A DNA stretch of 64,000 bases from Aquibium pacificus (GTDB lineage: Bacteria > Pseudomonadota > Alphaproteobacteria > Rhizobiales > Rhizobiaceae), in NCBI RefSeq assembly GCF_040839445.1, contig NZ_JBDPGJ010000003.1:310001-374000 (forward strand). Reading direction: 5' to 3'. The position numbers and the translations under genes were made by a program. The first letter of the stretch is position 1. Every line of letters begins with the position of its first letter. This document shows, one piece after another, positions 1 through 7,988 of this stretch. The notes under the pieces were generated by a model. It saw only the letters and a list, made by a program, of their open reading frames with translations, was not told the origin of the DNA and did not search any database.

Positions 1-1
1 A

Positions 2-499
2 GCCAGATGTCGGGTCTCGCTGCGCATCTGGACGACATTCTCAACCATCCTCACCTGACGAAGGCGGAAAAGCGCGCCGTCCTCGCTTCGTGGGCTTCCG
101 ACGCAAGAGCGGTTGAAGGAGCGCCTGCGCTGCGCCAGCTCGATAGCGGCGCGGTCGTCGATGTCAGAGATATCATTCAAGCGCTGAAATCTCTCGATGA
201 ACCGGAGCCGCTTCAGGCGCGGGAGTCGCGCTGGGCGCTGGCTGTCGTTCGCCAAAGGATGCAGCCTCGTCGGCCACGCGGCATGGACCGACTGCAGGGG
301 AAGGACGCTCCGCCCTGCCCAGCTTTGGCGGCACTCCCGGTCAAGATGTCTTTCGTCCGGGCCTGCAGCGAGTATAGCAATAGAGGTGTCCGCCTGCGCG
401 CAGCGGCCTGAGATCAGGTAGTGACTGCACGCGAGGTAGACCGCAGATAATTGCGGACTGCCGAAAGTGAAGGCGAAGGGCCGTGCGGCCGGCGGGAAG
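2..499. repeat. Direct repeat, copy 1 (partner at 57038-57547)
   Basis: This segment is nearly identical to 57038-57547 in the same orientation. The differences I found are two substitutions and a 12-base in-frame indel (extra GATGATGACGAC-like bases in the other copy). Identity stops abruptly at the right end, where this copy runs into the resolvase upstream region and the other into a kinase fragment. The left limit cannot be fixed because the window begins here. Such close identity implies a recent duplication, and the two copies bracket about 57 kb. Confidence 0.93.
7..411 (+). CDS. Partial duplicate of hsp20-linked hypothetical protein
   Basis: The 134-residue reading frame matches residues 17-154 of the intact protein at 56995-57459, but lacks its first 16 residues and the acidic stretch DDDDD-P. 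In the intact locus the real start lies upstream with a good ribosome binding site, so the internal Met used here has no such support. The family is a small rhizobial protein of unknown function often found next to hsp20; the N-terminal half is helical (LAAHLDDILNHPHL) and the C-terminus is Arg-rich. I consider this copy probably non-functional, but the true upstream sequence is outside the window. Confidence 0.5.
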   Translation: MSGLAAHLDDILNHPHLTKAEKRAVLASWASDARAVEGAPALRQLDSGAVVDVRDIIQALKSLDEPEPLQARESRWALAVVRQRMQPRRPRGMDRLQGKDAPPCPALAALPVKMSFVRACSEYSNRGVRLRAAA

Positions 500-698
500 A
501 TCCAGTTCGACCGCGGATAGCATCGAGGAAGGATCCGCCCCCGCACCGGTCGACGGGCGTGCCGCGCGTAGTGGGCATTCGCCCCGCCGCCGTTTGCATC
601 TTTCCCTCGATCGAACAGGCCCGTACAAGCGGGGATCGGCGCGACGAATATGATGAAAAACCCAGAGCTTCGTTGCCTTTCTTCGCCTTGTGAGCAAA

Positions 699-718
699 CT
701 GCAAACGCTGGTTTGCAG
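699..718. promoter_or_regulatory. Perfect inverted repeat before resolvase gene
   Basis: CTGCAAAC, a four-base loop GCTG, then GTTTGCAG form a perfect 8-base inverted repeat that ends 22 bases before the resolvase start codon. It could be an autoregulatory operator or a subsite of a resolution site bound by the recombinase. There is no T-run after it, so a terminator is less likely. Function is inferred only from position and symmetry. Confidence 0.4.
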
Positions 719-740
719 TCTGAACAGCAGGGCCATTTCC

Positions 741-1466
741 ATGTTGCAGCGCGCAATCGCCTACTACCGTGTCTCTACCCAACGGCAGGGCAGGTCCGGC
801 CTCGGTGTTGAGGCGCAGCGCACTGCCGTCGAGCAGTTCGCCGCAGCACAGGACTATGAGATCCTCGATGCCTTCACCGAAGTGGAAACCGGCAAGGGCT
901 CGGATGCGCTGGATAGGCGGCCTGTGTTGGCGGCAGCACTTGCCGCGGCTCGTCAGACACGATGCCCGGTGATCGTGGCAAAGCTCGACCGGTTGTCGCG
1001 CGACGTCGCTTTCATCGCCGGACTGATGACGAAGCGGGTCCCGTTCATCGTCACGGAGCTCGGCGTCGATGCCGACCCCTTCATGCTGCACCTCTATGCG
1101 GCTTTGGCGGAGAAGGAGCGCCGGCTGATATCGGAACGGACCCGGGCAGCGTTGGCGTCGCGCAAAGCCTCCGGCGCCAAATTGGGCAACAGGACGAATG
1201 CAGCGCAGGCTGCGGCACGGGGCAGGGTGGCGGCTGCGCAGTCTGCCGAAGACTTTGCCCGCTCGACCATGCCGTTTGTGCATGCCGTGCAGAAGGCGGG
1301 CATCACCAGCCTGCGCGGGATTGCGGCCGAGCTCAATACCCGTGGCGTGCATACGGCGCGTGGGGGCACATGGCAGGTCTCCAACGTCCGCAACCTGCTG
1401 GCTCGCCTTGGAGGAGAACGGAAGCGTGCTGATGAGGTGCCGGCCGCGCAAGGTCACTCGCGTTGA
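741..1466 (+). CDS. Small serine recombinase (resolvase/invertase family)
   Basis: A 241-residue resolvase-type site-specific recombinase. The N-terminal catalytic domain shows YYRVSTQ with the nucleophile Ser12, the conserved GLGVEAQR segment, and VAKLDRLSRD. The helical region AEKERRLISERTRAAL follows, then a C-terminal part with GITSLRGIAAELNTRGV resembling the recombinase-associated DNA-binding module. I chose the Met at 741 over an upstream in-frame start at 690 because the second, truncated copy at 49574 begins with the same MLQRAIAYYRVS sequence. It lies next to the phage remnant and inside the segment bracketed by the 0.5-kb repeats, so a role in mobility is plausible. Confidence 0.9.
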   Translation: MLQRAIAYYRVSTQRQGRSGLGVEAQRTAVEQFAAAQDYEILDAFTEVETGKGSDALDRRPVLAAALAAARQTRCPVIVAKLDRLSRDVAFIAGLMTKRVPFIVTELGVDADPFMLHLYAALAEKERRLISERTRAALASRKASGAKLGNRTNAAQAAARGRVAAAQSAEDFARSTMPFVHAVQKAGITSLRGIAAELNTRGVHTARGGTWQVSNVRNLLARLGGERKRADEVPAAQGHSR

Positions 1467-1618
1467 GCAAGCGCGGACGTGTTCGGATATGGCAAGGTAA
1501 CCGGTTCAGCCGGAGGTGAATGGGGTTTGGTTAGATTCGACGTTGATCTGGCTGTCGGCGGCCGGCGTTCCAGCTTCTTGCTGTTGAGGAGCGCTGTTGG
1601 CTTCGCCGCAAACGGGCT

Positions 1619-2017
1619 TCAACTCCCGTGGTCGGCACCACCTTCGAGCAGGGCGGAGAGTTCCCGGCGCAGCTTCTTCTCGTCCACGGGCTTGCTCAGC
1701 AGCGGCGCGTCTCTGAGAACGCCGGTGAGATGCCTGGGCTGGTAGGCGGTCATGACGAGGAAGGGACGCTGGCAGGCCCGTAGCGCGTCGCCGACCGGCT
1801 CGGAGGTCTCGTCGTTCAGGTGGACGTCCAGGATGGCGGCATCCGGGCAGTCGCGTTCGATCAGTCCCAGCGCGGCAGTGGTGGTCGCGACCGGTCCGAG
1901 CACCGTGCAGCCCCACCCTTCGAGGATGTCCTGGATATCCAGCGCGATCAGCCGCTCGTCCTCGACGACGAGGATACGCCGTCCAGAAAGAGCGTGGTGG
2001 TGTACGTCTTTGGTCAT
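1619..2017 (-). CDS. Single-domain response regulator
   Basis: A 132-residue stand-alone receiver domain. ILVVEDERLIALDI carries the acidic pair, AAILDVHLND the phospho-acceptor Asp, and LLSKPVDEKKL the conserved Lys. There is no output domain. Its start codon overlaps the stop of the upstream histidine kinase by four bases (ATGA), so the two are translationally coupled and probably form a cognate pair. Receivers of this kind in Hyphomicrobiales commonly relay phosphate from HWE-family kinases; the downstream target here is unknown. Confidence 0.92.
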   Translation of the reverse strand: MTKDVHHHALSGRRILVVEDERLIALDIQDILEGWGCTVLGPVATTTAALGLIERDCPDAAILDVHLNDETSEPVGDALRACQRPFLVMTAYQPRHLTGVLRDAPLLSKPVDEKKLRRELSALLEGGADHGS

Positions 2018-3168
2018 CGTCGTTCCCCATCCACGGGAAAGGTCAGGTGGTAGCGAAGCCCATGCGTTTCATAAATGAGTTCCGCCTCACCGTTGAGTTC
2101 ATGGGCGACAACGTCCTCCAGCAGACGCGTGCCAAAACCCTTTCGTTCCGGCGGGGTGATCTCGGGGCCGTCAGCCTCCTGCCAGGTCATCGCGAGGCGG
2201 CGGCTCTCGCCTTCGGCCTGCTCGAAATGCCAGGCGACGCGCACGGTCCCGCCGGCAACGCTGAGCGCGCCGTATTTCGCCGCGTTCGTTGCCAGTTCGT
2301 GGAGCGCGAGGCCGAACATGCGCGCCTGCCTGGCTGAGAGGCGGGCCGGCTTGCCCTCGATAGCGATCTTCGCCGGATCATCCTGTCGATGGGCCGCAAG
2401 GATCTCGTGCGCTAGCGTCAGTGGGTCCGCGCGCTCCTCGCTACTCTCGAACACGAGGCCCTCGGCTGCCGACAAGGCCCGCAACCGGTCGATGAAGGCG
2501 CCGCGGAATTCTTCTGCGGTTCGATCCTTCACCGATGTCTGGGAGGCAAGCGCCCGTACCAGGCCGAGCAGGTTCCGCACACGATGCCCCAGTTCTCGGG
2601 CGAGCACACCCTGCTCGCGGGCGGATCGTCGAAGTTCGTCGTGGGTTTGGACCCGCTCGATCGCCGCGGCGAGCAAGTTGGCGTAGGTGCGCAGGAATGC
2701 CACGTCGTCGTCGCTGAATTCCCGCAGCTCCTGTGCATCGACTTCGAGCACTCCGAAAGCTGCTCCCTGACCGACGATGATGACGTTGACCATGCTCCTG
2801 ACACCATGGCGGCGAAGGACATCCGGAATAGCGAAGCGATCCTCCGCATCCACGTCCGGGGAGACGACGGCATGGTCGGCTCTTAGCGCATAGCCGCCCG
2901 GCGACTTCTCGTGGTCGCCAAAGGTTTCGTGGCCGACAACACCCGGCTGCCAGTTAACGCCTGCCCGAATGAGCATCTCGCCTCGCTCCGGAAGATGCTG
3001 GAGCACTTTCACTAGTGGTACCTCGAGTGCTCCCGAGACAAGTTCGGCGGCCCGGTGAAGCAGGCTGTCGATGTCGTCGCAACGGAAGGCAAACAGACCG
3101 AAGTCGGCAAGCGCCGCCTGCTGCAGCCTCAACTTTTCCTGCACTGCCTCAACCTGAACTTCGGCCAA
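2014..3168 (-). CDS. GAF-domain HWE-family sensor histidine kinase
   Basis: A 384-residue soluble kinase. Residues about 20-170 form a GAF-type sensor, followed by a coiled linker and the kinase core. The core has RELGHRVRNLL with the phospho-accepting His, LHELATNAAKYGALS for ATP binding, and MTWQEADGP, the Trp-x-Glu signature of HWE kinases. The start is a TTG preceded by GAGGTGA at good spacing; no ATG fits the length better. No membrane segment is visible, so it senses a cytoplasmic ligand or redox/light signal that I cannot identify. It is coupled to the receiver at 1619-2017. Confidence 0.9.
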   Translation of the reverse strand: MAEVQVEAVQEKLRLQQAALADFGLFAFRCDDIDSLLHRAAELVSGALEVPLVKVLQHLPERGEMLIRAGVNWQPGVVGHETFGDHEKSPGGYALRADHAVVSPDVDAEDRFAIPDVLRRHGVRSMVNVIIVGQGAAFGVLEVDAQELREFSDDDVAFLRTYANLLAAAIERVQTHDELRRSAREQGVLARELGHRVRNLLGLVRALASQTSVKDRTAEEFRGAFIDRLRALSAAEGLVFESSEERADPLTLAHEILAAHRQDDPAKIAIEGKPARLSARQARMFGLALHELATNAAKYGALSVAGGTVRVAWHFEQAEGESRRLAMTWQEADGPEITPPERKGFGTRLLEDVVAHELNGEAELIYETHGLRYHLTFPVDGERR

Positions 3169-3405
3169 CCGTCACCTCGTTTCGGGTTGAAACGCTTGTT
3201 TCGTGGATGCGTTCCTGACCGAAGCGGAACGTCCACTGCCGATGCAGGGTAACCTGGGGGTGACCTGCTCCCAGTTCGCGAGCGGATGACCGGCCGCCGG
3301 CCAGTAAGGCTGGCCGTACGCAGAGCTACGCTATCTCCCGCAGCCTGTTTGCCTTCCGCGCCGATCAGCGGTTTCCTCGGTCATGACGTTCCGGGGATTG
3401 ATCGA

Positions 3406-5595
3406 ATGGAAACCGAGGCTCCTTCAGATGAGAACGCCGTCGCCACGCACCTCTCCGCGCGTCGATCGGGTGGGGAGTCCGAGCCGGGCTTCGCTAGTTG
3501 TCGCCTATCCGTGGAGTACCGTCCTGCTGCGGCACTGATCCCCTATGCCCGCAATGCCCGCACGCACTCGGATGCGCAGGTGGCGCAGATCGCGGCCTCG
3601 ATCCGCGAGTTCGGCTGGACGAACCCGATTCTGGTCGATGGCGACAGCGGCATCATTGCAGGCCATGGACGCCTTCTGGCGGCGAGAAAGCTCGGCATGG
3701 CGGATGTGCCGGTGATCGAACTGGCAGGGCTCAGCGAGGCGCAGAAGCGGGCTTACGTCATTGCCGACAACAAGCTCGCCCTGAATGCCGGCTGGGATAC
3801 CGATCTGCTGGCGGTCGAATTCGGCGACCTGGCGGACCTCGGCTTCGACCTGTCGTTCACCGGCTTCGGCGAGGAAGAGATCCTGGCGCTGACCAGCCGC
3901 GGTACCGAAGGTCTGACCGACCCGGACGATGTTCCCGAGGCCCCCGTCAATCCGGTTAGTCTTCCGGGCGACGTCTGGCTCATGGGCAATCACCGCCTCA
4001 TCTGCGGCGACAGCACAAATGCCGCCGATGTCGAAAGGGTGCTGAACGGGGTGAAGCCGCATCTGCTCGTGTCCGATCCACCGTTCGGCGTGGAATACGA
4101 TCCGGCCTGGCGCGAGCGGCTTGGCATCAAGGAAGGATTGGCGAAGGGCAGGGTGCTCAATGACGACCGATCCGACTGGCGCGAGGCGTGGGCGCTGTTT
4201 CCGGGCGACGTCATCTACATCTGGCATGCCGCCCTGCATTCGGTGGCATTTGCCCAGAGCCTCGTCGCTGCAGGGTTCGAGATCCGCACCCAGATCATCT
4301 GGGACAAGACGCGCCTGGTGATCGGGCGAGGGGACTACCATTGGCAACATGAGCCGTGCCAACCAGCCGGCACGATGGTCCAGAAAGTGGTCGAGCGCCG
4401 CACGGGCTCTCAACCAGCAAGGGTCGAAGAGGTGCCGATCGAGACCCTGCGGGCGGGCGACTTCGTGGTGTCCTATAATCCCTACGAGAGCGTCGTTCGC
4501 CGACGCGGCCGCGAGATCGCCAGGTTCGGCAAACGCCAGTTCGATGGCCTGATTCACTCGATCTCTGCCGCCGGACGGGTTACACGGGCTACCCCCGAAC
4601 ACCGCTTCTCGGTGCGCCTCAACCCCGAGGCGGCAGACAAGCAGGTTGTCTATCTCATGCGCCGGGGCGACTGGTGGCGCGTCGGGCGGGTCGGCCTTTT
4701 CAACACTCGCGGCTTCGGTCTCTCCACCCGCCTCGCCGGCAACAAGGCCGAGGAGGCATGGATTGTCTCGGTCCACGATAGCGTTTGCGAGGCGCAGTGC
4801 GCCGAACAGGTGCTCTCATGCCGATACGGGATTCCGACCACGCACTGGGAGGTCGACGAATGGGCGCTTGCACCCGAGCGCGTTCGCTCGCCTCAGATGA
4901 TTGCGGACATCTATGCGAAGCTGGATCTGGGTGCACTTGCTTCACGGGCGATGCTGCTGCTGCGCGATCATCGTCTCGAGCGTGACCACCCATTCGTCAC
5001 TGCAGGCGAGCGACTGATGTTCTGGCGCAAGGCAACCCGGCTTGTTAGAGCCTGCAACATATTCGCGCAGATAATGCAGATCCCGAAGCCGGCCGAGGGG
5101 GATGCGTTCTCGTGGGTCACCGTGACGGGCAATGATGCATCGCCGTTCAGCGGCCCCGTCTACTCGATGGACGTGGATCGGGACCTTCATTACGTCGCAG
5201 ACGGTCTGGTCACCCACAACTGCTGGCATGCTGTCCGGAAAGGCAGGAAGGGGCACTGGGCGGGCGATCGCAAGCAGACCACCGTATGGGCCATTCCGCA
5301 CCGGAAGAGCGAGAGCGGTCACTCCACGCAGAAGCCGGTCGAGTGCATGCGCCGGCCGATCGAGAACAATTCTTCCCCGGGGCAGGCGGTCTACGAGCCT
5401 TTCTGCGGATCGGGCACCACCATCATCGCCGCCGAGATGACGGGGCGTGTCTGCCATGCCATCGAGCTCAATCCGGCCTATGTCGACATGGCCGTGATGC
5501 GCTGGCAGGATTTTACCGGACAGGCTGCCACGCTCGAAGGCGACGGCAGGATCTTCTGCGAAGTAGCGGCCGAGCGGGCGGCGAGCGGGACATGA
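3406..5595 (+). CDS. ParB-domain DNA methyltransferase interrupted by an intein
   Basis: With the start at 3406 (GGGGAT upstream; another in-frame Met at 3286) the product has 729 residues. Residues about 35-160 are a ParB/Srx-like nuclease domain (YARNARTHSDAQ, GIIAGHGRLLAARKLG). A DNA methyltransferase follows, with catalytic DPPF near residue 224 and the SAM-binding FCGSGT near residue 666, an order typical of beta-class adenine/cytosine-N4 enzymes. Between these motifs, after QHEP, an intein occupies residues 318-605. Without it the host protein is about 441 residues, the usual size for this phage family. It heads a translationally coupled set of phage genes (4-base overlap with the next gene) and probably modifies phage or host DNA. 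Confidence 0.92.
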   Translation: METEAPSDENAVATHLSARRSGGESEPGFASCRLSVEYRPAAALIPYARNARTHSDAQVAQIAASIREFGWTNPILVDGDSGIIAGHGRLLAARKLGMADVPVIELAGLSEAQKRAYVIADNKLALNAGWDTDLLAVEFGDLADLGFDLSFTGFGEEEILALTSRGTEGLTDPDDVPEAPVNPVSLPGDVWLMGNHRLICGDSTNAADVERVLNGVKPHLLVSDPPFGVEYDPAWRERLGIKEGLAKGRVLNDDRSDWREAWALFPGDVIYIWHAALHSVAFAQSLVAAGFEIRTQIIWDKTRLVIGRGDYHWQHEPCQPAGTMVQKVVERRTGSQPARVEEVPIETLRAGDFVVSYNPYESVVRRRGREIARFGKRQFDGLIHSISAAGRVTRATPEHRFSVRLNPEAADKQVVYLMRRGDWWRVGRVGLFNTRGFGLSTRLAGNKAEEAWIVSVHDSVCEAQCAEQVLSCRYGIPTTHWEVDEWALAPERVRSPQMIADIYAKLDLGALASRAMLLLRDHRLERDHPFVTAGERLMFWRKATRLVRACNIFAQIMQIPKPAEGDAFSWVTVTGNDASPFSGPVYSMDVDRDLHYVADGLVTHNCWHAVRKGRKGHWAGDRKQTTVWAIPHRKSESGHSTQKPVECMRRPIENNSSPGQAVYEPFCGSGTTIIAAEMTGRVCHAIELNPAYVDMAVMRWQDFTGQAATLEGDGRIFCEVAAERAASGT
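4357..5220 (+). other. Intein within the phage DNA methyltransferase
   Basis: The in-frame insert has 288 residues. It begins with Cys (CQPAGTMV, block A), contains ATPEHRFSV (block B, Thr-x-x-His type) and ends GLVTHN directly before the +1 Cys of the host (CWHAV). The preceding VYSMDVDRDLHYVADG is a good block F. These are the residues needed for Cys-type protein splicing. The insert is larger than a mini-intein (about 140-170). Its middle (EAQCAEQVLSCRYGIP, then LLLRDHRLERDHPF) shows no LAGLIDADG or HNH motif. It resembles, from memory, a module in UvrD-type helicase inteins, so its role in homing is uncertain. Confidence 0.9.
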
Positions 5596-5960
5596 ACCGC
5601 GCCGCCCTCGCTTCTGTGTGGCCGCCCGACGGGTCAGTTGCCGCCAGAGCCGGTCACCAGCGCATCAGTCCCATGCAGGCGATCCGGCGCAAGTGCCTGG
5701 ACTGCTCCGGCCATCAGCTGGCGGAGGTCAAGCGTTGCGAGGCGGTCGACTGCGCCTTGTGGCCGTTCCGGGCCGGACGGCATCCCTACACCACAAACGC
5801 CCTCCAGGAGGCCAGTTCTGATCAGTCTCCCGCTGTAGGCGCTCCGGTACCCGAGAGCAGCTCGTGGTCGGGAATTGGCTTCCAGGGGCAGGATTCCGGC
5901 AAAGGCGGGGCATGTGATGGCGACCGGGTCGTTCTGGTCTGTCCGGGAGGATCAGCCTGA
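5592..5960 (+). CDS. Small phage protein with four-cysteine motif
   Basis: A 122-residue protein whose ATG overlaps the stop of the methyltransferase gene (ATGA). Residues about 28-60 carry CLDCSGHQLAEVKRCEAVDC followed by ALWPFRAGRHPY, a conserved block found in many alphaproteobacterial prophages between replication/modification genes and the terminase. The two Cys pairs probably bind zinc. The remainder is low complexity and poorly conserved. Its function is unknown, and it is co-translated with its neighbours on both sides. Confidence 0.75.
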   Translation: MNRAALASVWPPDGSVAARAGHQRISPMQAIRRKCLDCSGHQLAEVKRCEAVDCALWPFRAGRHPYTTNALQEASSDQSPAVGAPVPESSSWSGIGFQGQDSGKGGACDGDRVVLVCPGGSA

Positions 5961-6403
5961 TGCCCAGACCCCGCCATCAGCCCGATCCCCAGCAGTGCCG
6001 GCAAGTCGAAGCTCTCGCCGGCTACGGCACTCCCGAGCACGAGATCGCAGCGATGATCGGCATCGATCCAAAAACGCTGCGGCGACACTATCGGCAGGAG
6101 CTCGACCTCGGACACACGAAAGCCAATGCCAGGGTGGCGGAGAACCTCTTCCGCAAGGCGACCGGCGATGGCCGGGAGTCCGTCACGGCTGCGATCTTCT
6201 GGCTGAAGACACGAGCCCGGTGGAAGGAAGTCTCGATCCACGAGCTCGGCGGCGTTCCGGGCCAGCCCATCGAGCACGTCGACCAGATCGATCGCATTGT
6301 TCTGGTGCCCTTTGACGGGTCGGTGGCTGTGTCAGAACCGCTGTCGCTGCCGTCGACCCCGAGAGATGACGGCCGGACCATACGGCAGGGGCTGCCACGA
6401 TGA
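5960..6403 (+). CDS. Phage helix-turn-helix protein, paralogue 1
   Basis: A 147-residue protein starting inside the previous stop codon (TGATG). It reads VEALAGYGTPEHEIAAMIGIDPKTLRRHYRQEL, a helix-turn-helix, then KANARVAENLFRKA and VTAAIFWLKTRARWKE. This arrangement is standard for a small phage protein found just upstream of terminase genes in alphaproteobacterial prophages. A role in packaging or DNA recognition is inferred, not shown. It is a tandem paralogue of the next gene, with near-identical central residues. Confidence 0.8.
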   Translation: MPRPRHQPDPQQCRQVEALAGYGTPEHEIAAMIGIDPKTLRRHYRQELDLGHTKANARVAENLFRKATGDGRESVTAAIFWLKTRARWKEVSIHELGGVPGQPIEHVDQIDRIVLVPFDGSVAVSEPLSLPSTPRDDGRTIRQGLPR

Positions 6404-6750
6404 AGAACCTCGTGTTCGATCCGGCCGACGAGAAGCCACACAGCGCGAAGGTCGAGTCGCTGGCCGGCTACGGCATCGCACCGGAGGACATCGCTGTGGT
6501 GCTCTCGATCGAGGAAGAGGACATGAGAACGACCTATGCCGAGGAACTGAAGGCGGGGCACATCAAGGCCAATGCCCGGGTGGCCGAGAACCTGTTCCGC
6601 AAGGCGACGGGAGAGGGCAGGGAGGCGGTCACCGCCGCCATCTTCTGGCTGAAGACGCGAGCCCGCTGGAAGGAGACATCCGTGCATGAGCTTGGCGCAC
6701 ATGAAGCTCCGACGACGTTCACGATCCGCATCGGTGACAGCGGTATGTGA
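6400..6750 (+). CDS. Phage helix-turn-helix protein, paralogue 2
   Basis: A 116-residue tandem duplicate of the preceding gene, joined by an ATGA overlap. It keeps VESLAGYGIAPEDIAVVLSI, KANARVAENLFRKATG and VTAAIFWLKTRARWKE, but its recognition-helix region (EEEDMRTTYAEEL) has drifted. The C-terminal tail is shorter. Together with 3406-6403 it forms a four-gene chain in which each start overlaps the previous stop, so the set is one transcription and translation unit. Confidence 0.8.
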   Translation: MKNLVFDPADEKPHSAKVESLAGYGIAPEDIAVVLSIEEEDMRTTYAEELKAGHIKANARVAENLFRKATGEGREAVTAAIFWLKTRARWKETSVHELGAHEAPTTFTIRIGDSGM

Positions 6751-6768
6751 TCGAGCCGAGACAACCGC

Positions 6769-6780
6769 GGGGGGGGGGGG
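6769..6780 (+). repeat. Twelve-base poly-G tract
   Basis: An uninterrupted run of 12 G lies 19 bases after the stop of the preceding phage gene and about 205 bases before the small terminase. Long mononucleotide runs are prone to slipped-strand changes, so its length may vary between cells. It is not inside a coding frame that I recognise; any effect would be on transcript or spacing. It is also a common sequencing-error site. Confidence 0.8.
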
Positions 6781-6851
6781 AGGTCGAATACCTGGGGCCT
6801 TCGAGGGTTAGACCGGCGCGATCCCTCATTTTGCACAACCGCGAAATTGGC

Positions 6852-7451
6852 AGGGGGGTAGCAACGGGATGAAGGCGACGGAAGCGGGCGCTGTTGCGGG
6901 CTTGTCGCAGGACAGCATCCGACACTCGGGGCCAACGAGGATCGACCGACCCCGGAGCCCATCTGGCCTGAAAGGGAATGAACCATGCGCGGACGCAAGC
7001 CTGTTCCGACGGTCCTCAAACTGATCAACGGCAATCCCGGCAAGCGGCCGTTGAACCGCAACGAGCCGAAGCCGGTGACCGCCATTCCGACCTGTCCGGC
7101 GCATCTGTCGCCGACGGGCAAGGCCGAGTGGAAGCGGTTGGCCCGATATCTGCACGATCTCGGCATCATCAGCGAACTCGATCGCGCCGCCCTTGCCGCC
7201 TACTGCCAGGCCTATGGCCGCTGGGTGGAGGCGGAGCGGAAGCTGAAGGAAACGCCGACGCTGCTCAGGACCCCGGCCGGATACGTGCAGCCTTCGCCCT
7301 GGCTGGCCATCTCCAACAAGAACCTGGAGCTGATGCACAAGTTCATGAGCGAACTCGGTCTTTCGCCGGTATCGCGCAGTCGCGTCGTGACGCGGTCGAT
7401 CGGACCGAAGCCGTGGGAGACGGCGGCAGACGAGGACGATGAGTTCTTCGC
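6852..7451. repeat. Duplicated small-terminase segment, copy A (partner 11513-12107)
   Basis: About 600 bases, covering roughly 130 bases of leader plus nearly all of the P27 small terminase gene, recur at 11513-12107 in the same orientation. Homology begins near the AGGGGGGTAGCAACGGG stretch and ends just before the stop codons. Copy A has an open reading frame; copy B has lost one C and is frameshifted. The duplication brackets the block of small Cys-rich genes, which looks like cargo between the two copies. Confidence 0.9.
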
Positions 7452-7455
7452 GTGA
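6985..7455 (+). CDS. Phage terminase small subunit, P27 family
   Basis: A 156-residue protein starting MRGRKPVPTVLKLINGNPGKRP, the typical basic N-terminus of P27-type small terminases. The conserved helical core follows (LSPTGKAEWKRLARYLHDLG, LDRAALAAYCQAYGRW), then the tail motif LMHKFMSELGLSP. The small subunit recognises phage DNA and recruits the large ATPase/nuclease subunit during packaging. No large terminase, portal or capsid gene follows here, so this is a prophage remnant. The start is preceded by GAAAGGGAATGAACC. An AAAGGGA motif lies at usable spacing. Confidence 0.93.
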   Translation: MRGRKPVPTVLKLINGNPGKRPLNRNEPKPVTAIPTCPAHLSPTGKAEWKRLARYLHDLGIISELDRAALAAYCQAYGRWVEAERKLKETPTLLRTPAGYVQPSPWLAISNKNLELMHKFMSELGLSPVSRSRVVTRSIGPKPWETAADEDDEFFA

Positions 7456-7529
7456 GCGGACGCCGGCGAACTCTGGCACCGCTCAATCCGCAGGCGCAGC
7501 AAAGGAGAACCGCTTCGCGACAGGGCACC

Positions 7530-7847
7530 TTATTCGCGCAGAATCCGGTCTCCGCCCGGCGCCATGAACTGTTTTGGGCTCAGCCGACGTTCAGCCTCGG
7601 TCATGCATTTCCCCTTCGGATATGGGAAGAACATGACATCGCAGTAATGATAACCTTCGTCGCGACATGCCTCGCTTGAGCATTCCGCATCGACGCGCTG
7701 CATGCAATCGATGTAGCGAGCTTTGCAGTATTCCAGCCGGGTGTCCGAACCGGGTCCTCCCTTCGGAAGGCGTTCTGCTGCAGGGGAGTTGATCGACGTG
7801 ATCGCCAATATAAGCAGTGTGCAATAGGAGGTTCGAAGAGGCTGCAT
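7530..7847 (-). CDS. Small exported Cys-rich protein
   Basis: The product has 105 residues from the Met at 7847, which has a strong AAGGAGA upstream. An N-terminal hydrophobic segment (CTLLILAITSINSPAAE) looks like a Sec signal peptide. The mature part has six Cys within about 50 residues (EYCKARYIDC, ECSSEAC, YHYCD, GKCM), an even number that suggests disulphides in the periplasm. No family is recognised. It is the first of six similar small exported genes in this region and is transcribed opposite to the next one. Confidence 0.6.
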   Translation of the reverse strand: MQPLRTSYCTLLILAITSINSPAAERLPKGGPGSDTRLEYCKARYIDCMQRVDAECSSEACRDEGYHYCDVMFFPYPKGKCMTEAERRLSPKQFMAPGGDRILRE

Positions 7848-7988
7848 GTTGAAATCTCCTTTTCCTCGATCTCTGCTTGAAGCGTCGGCGGTGCGTTCAG
7901 GAGGATGGCTTCGATGGCGAGGTTTTTCCCTGCAAAGCCAATGCATGCTATTATGTCGTTGTTCATTCGGGCATCAGGGAGATGAACG

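Noticed and set aside
414..1457. Long minus-strand frame opposite the resolvase
   Set aside because: It has no family motif and lies antisense to a clear resolvase; such frames are expected in GC-rich DNA.
4700..5100. Homing endonuclease of LAGLIDADG or HNH type inside the intein
   Set aside because: Neither motif is visible in the insert; the middle module has a different pattern, so I do not call an endonuclease.
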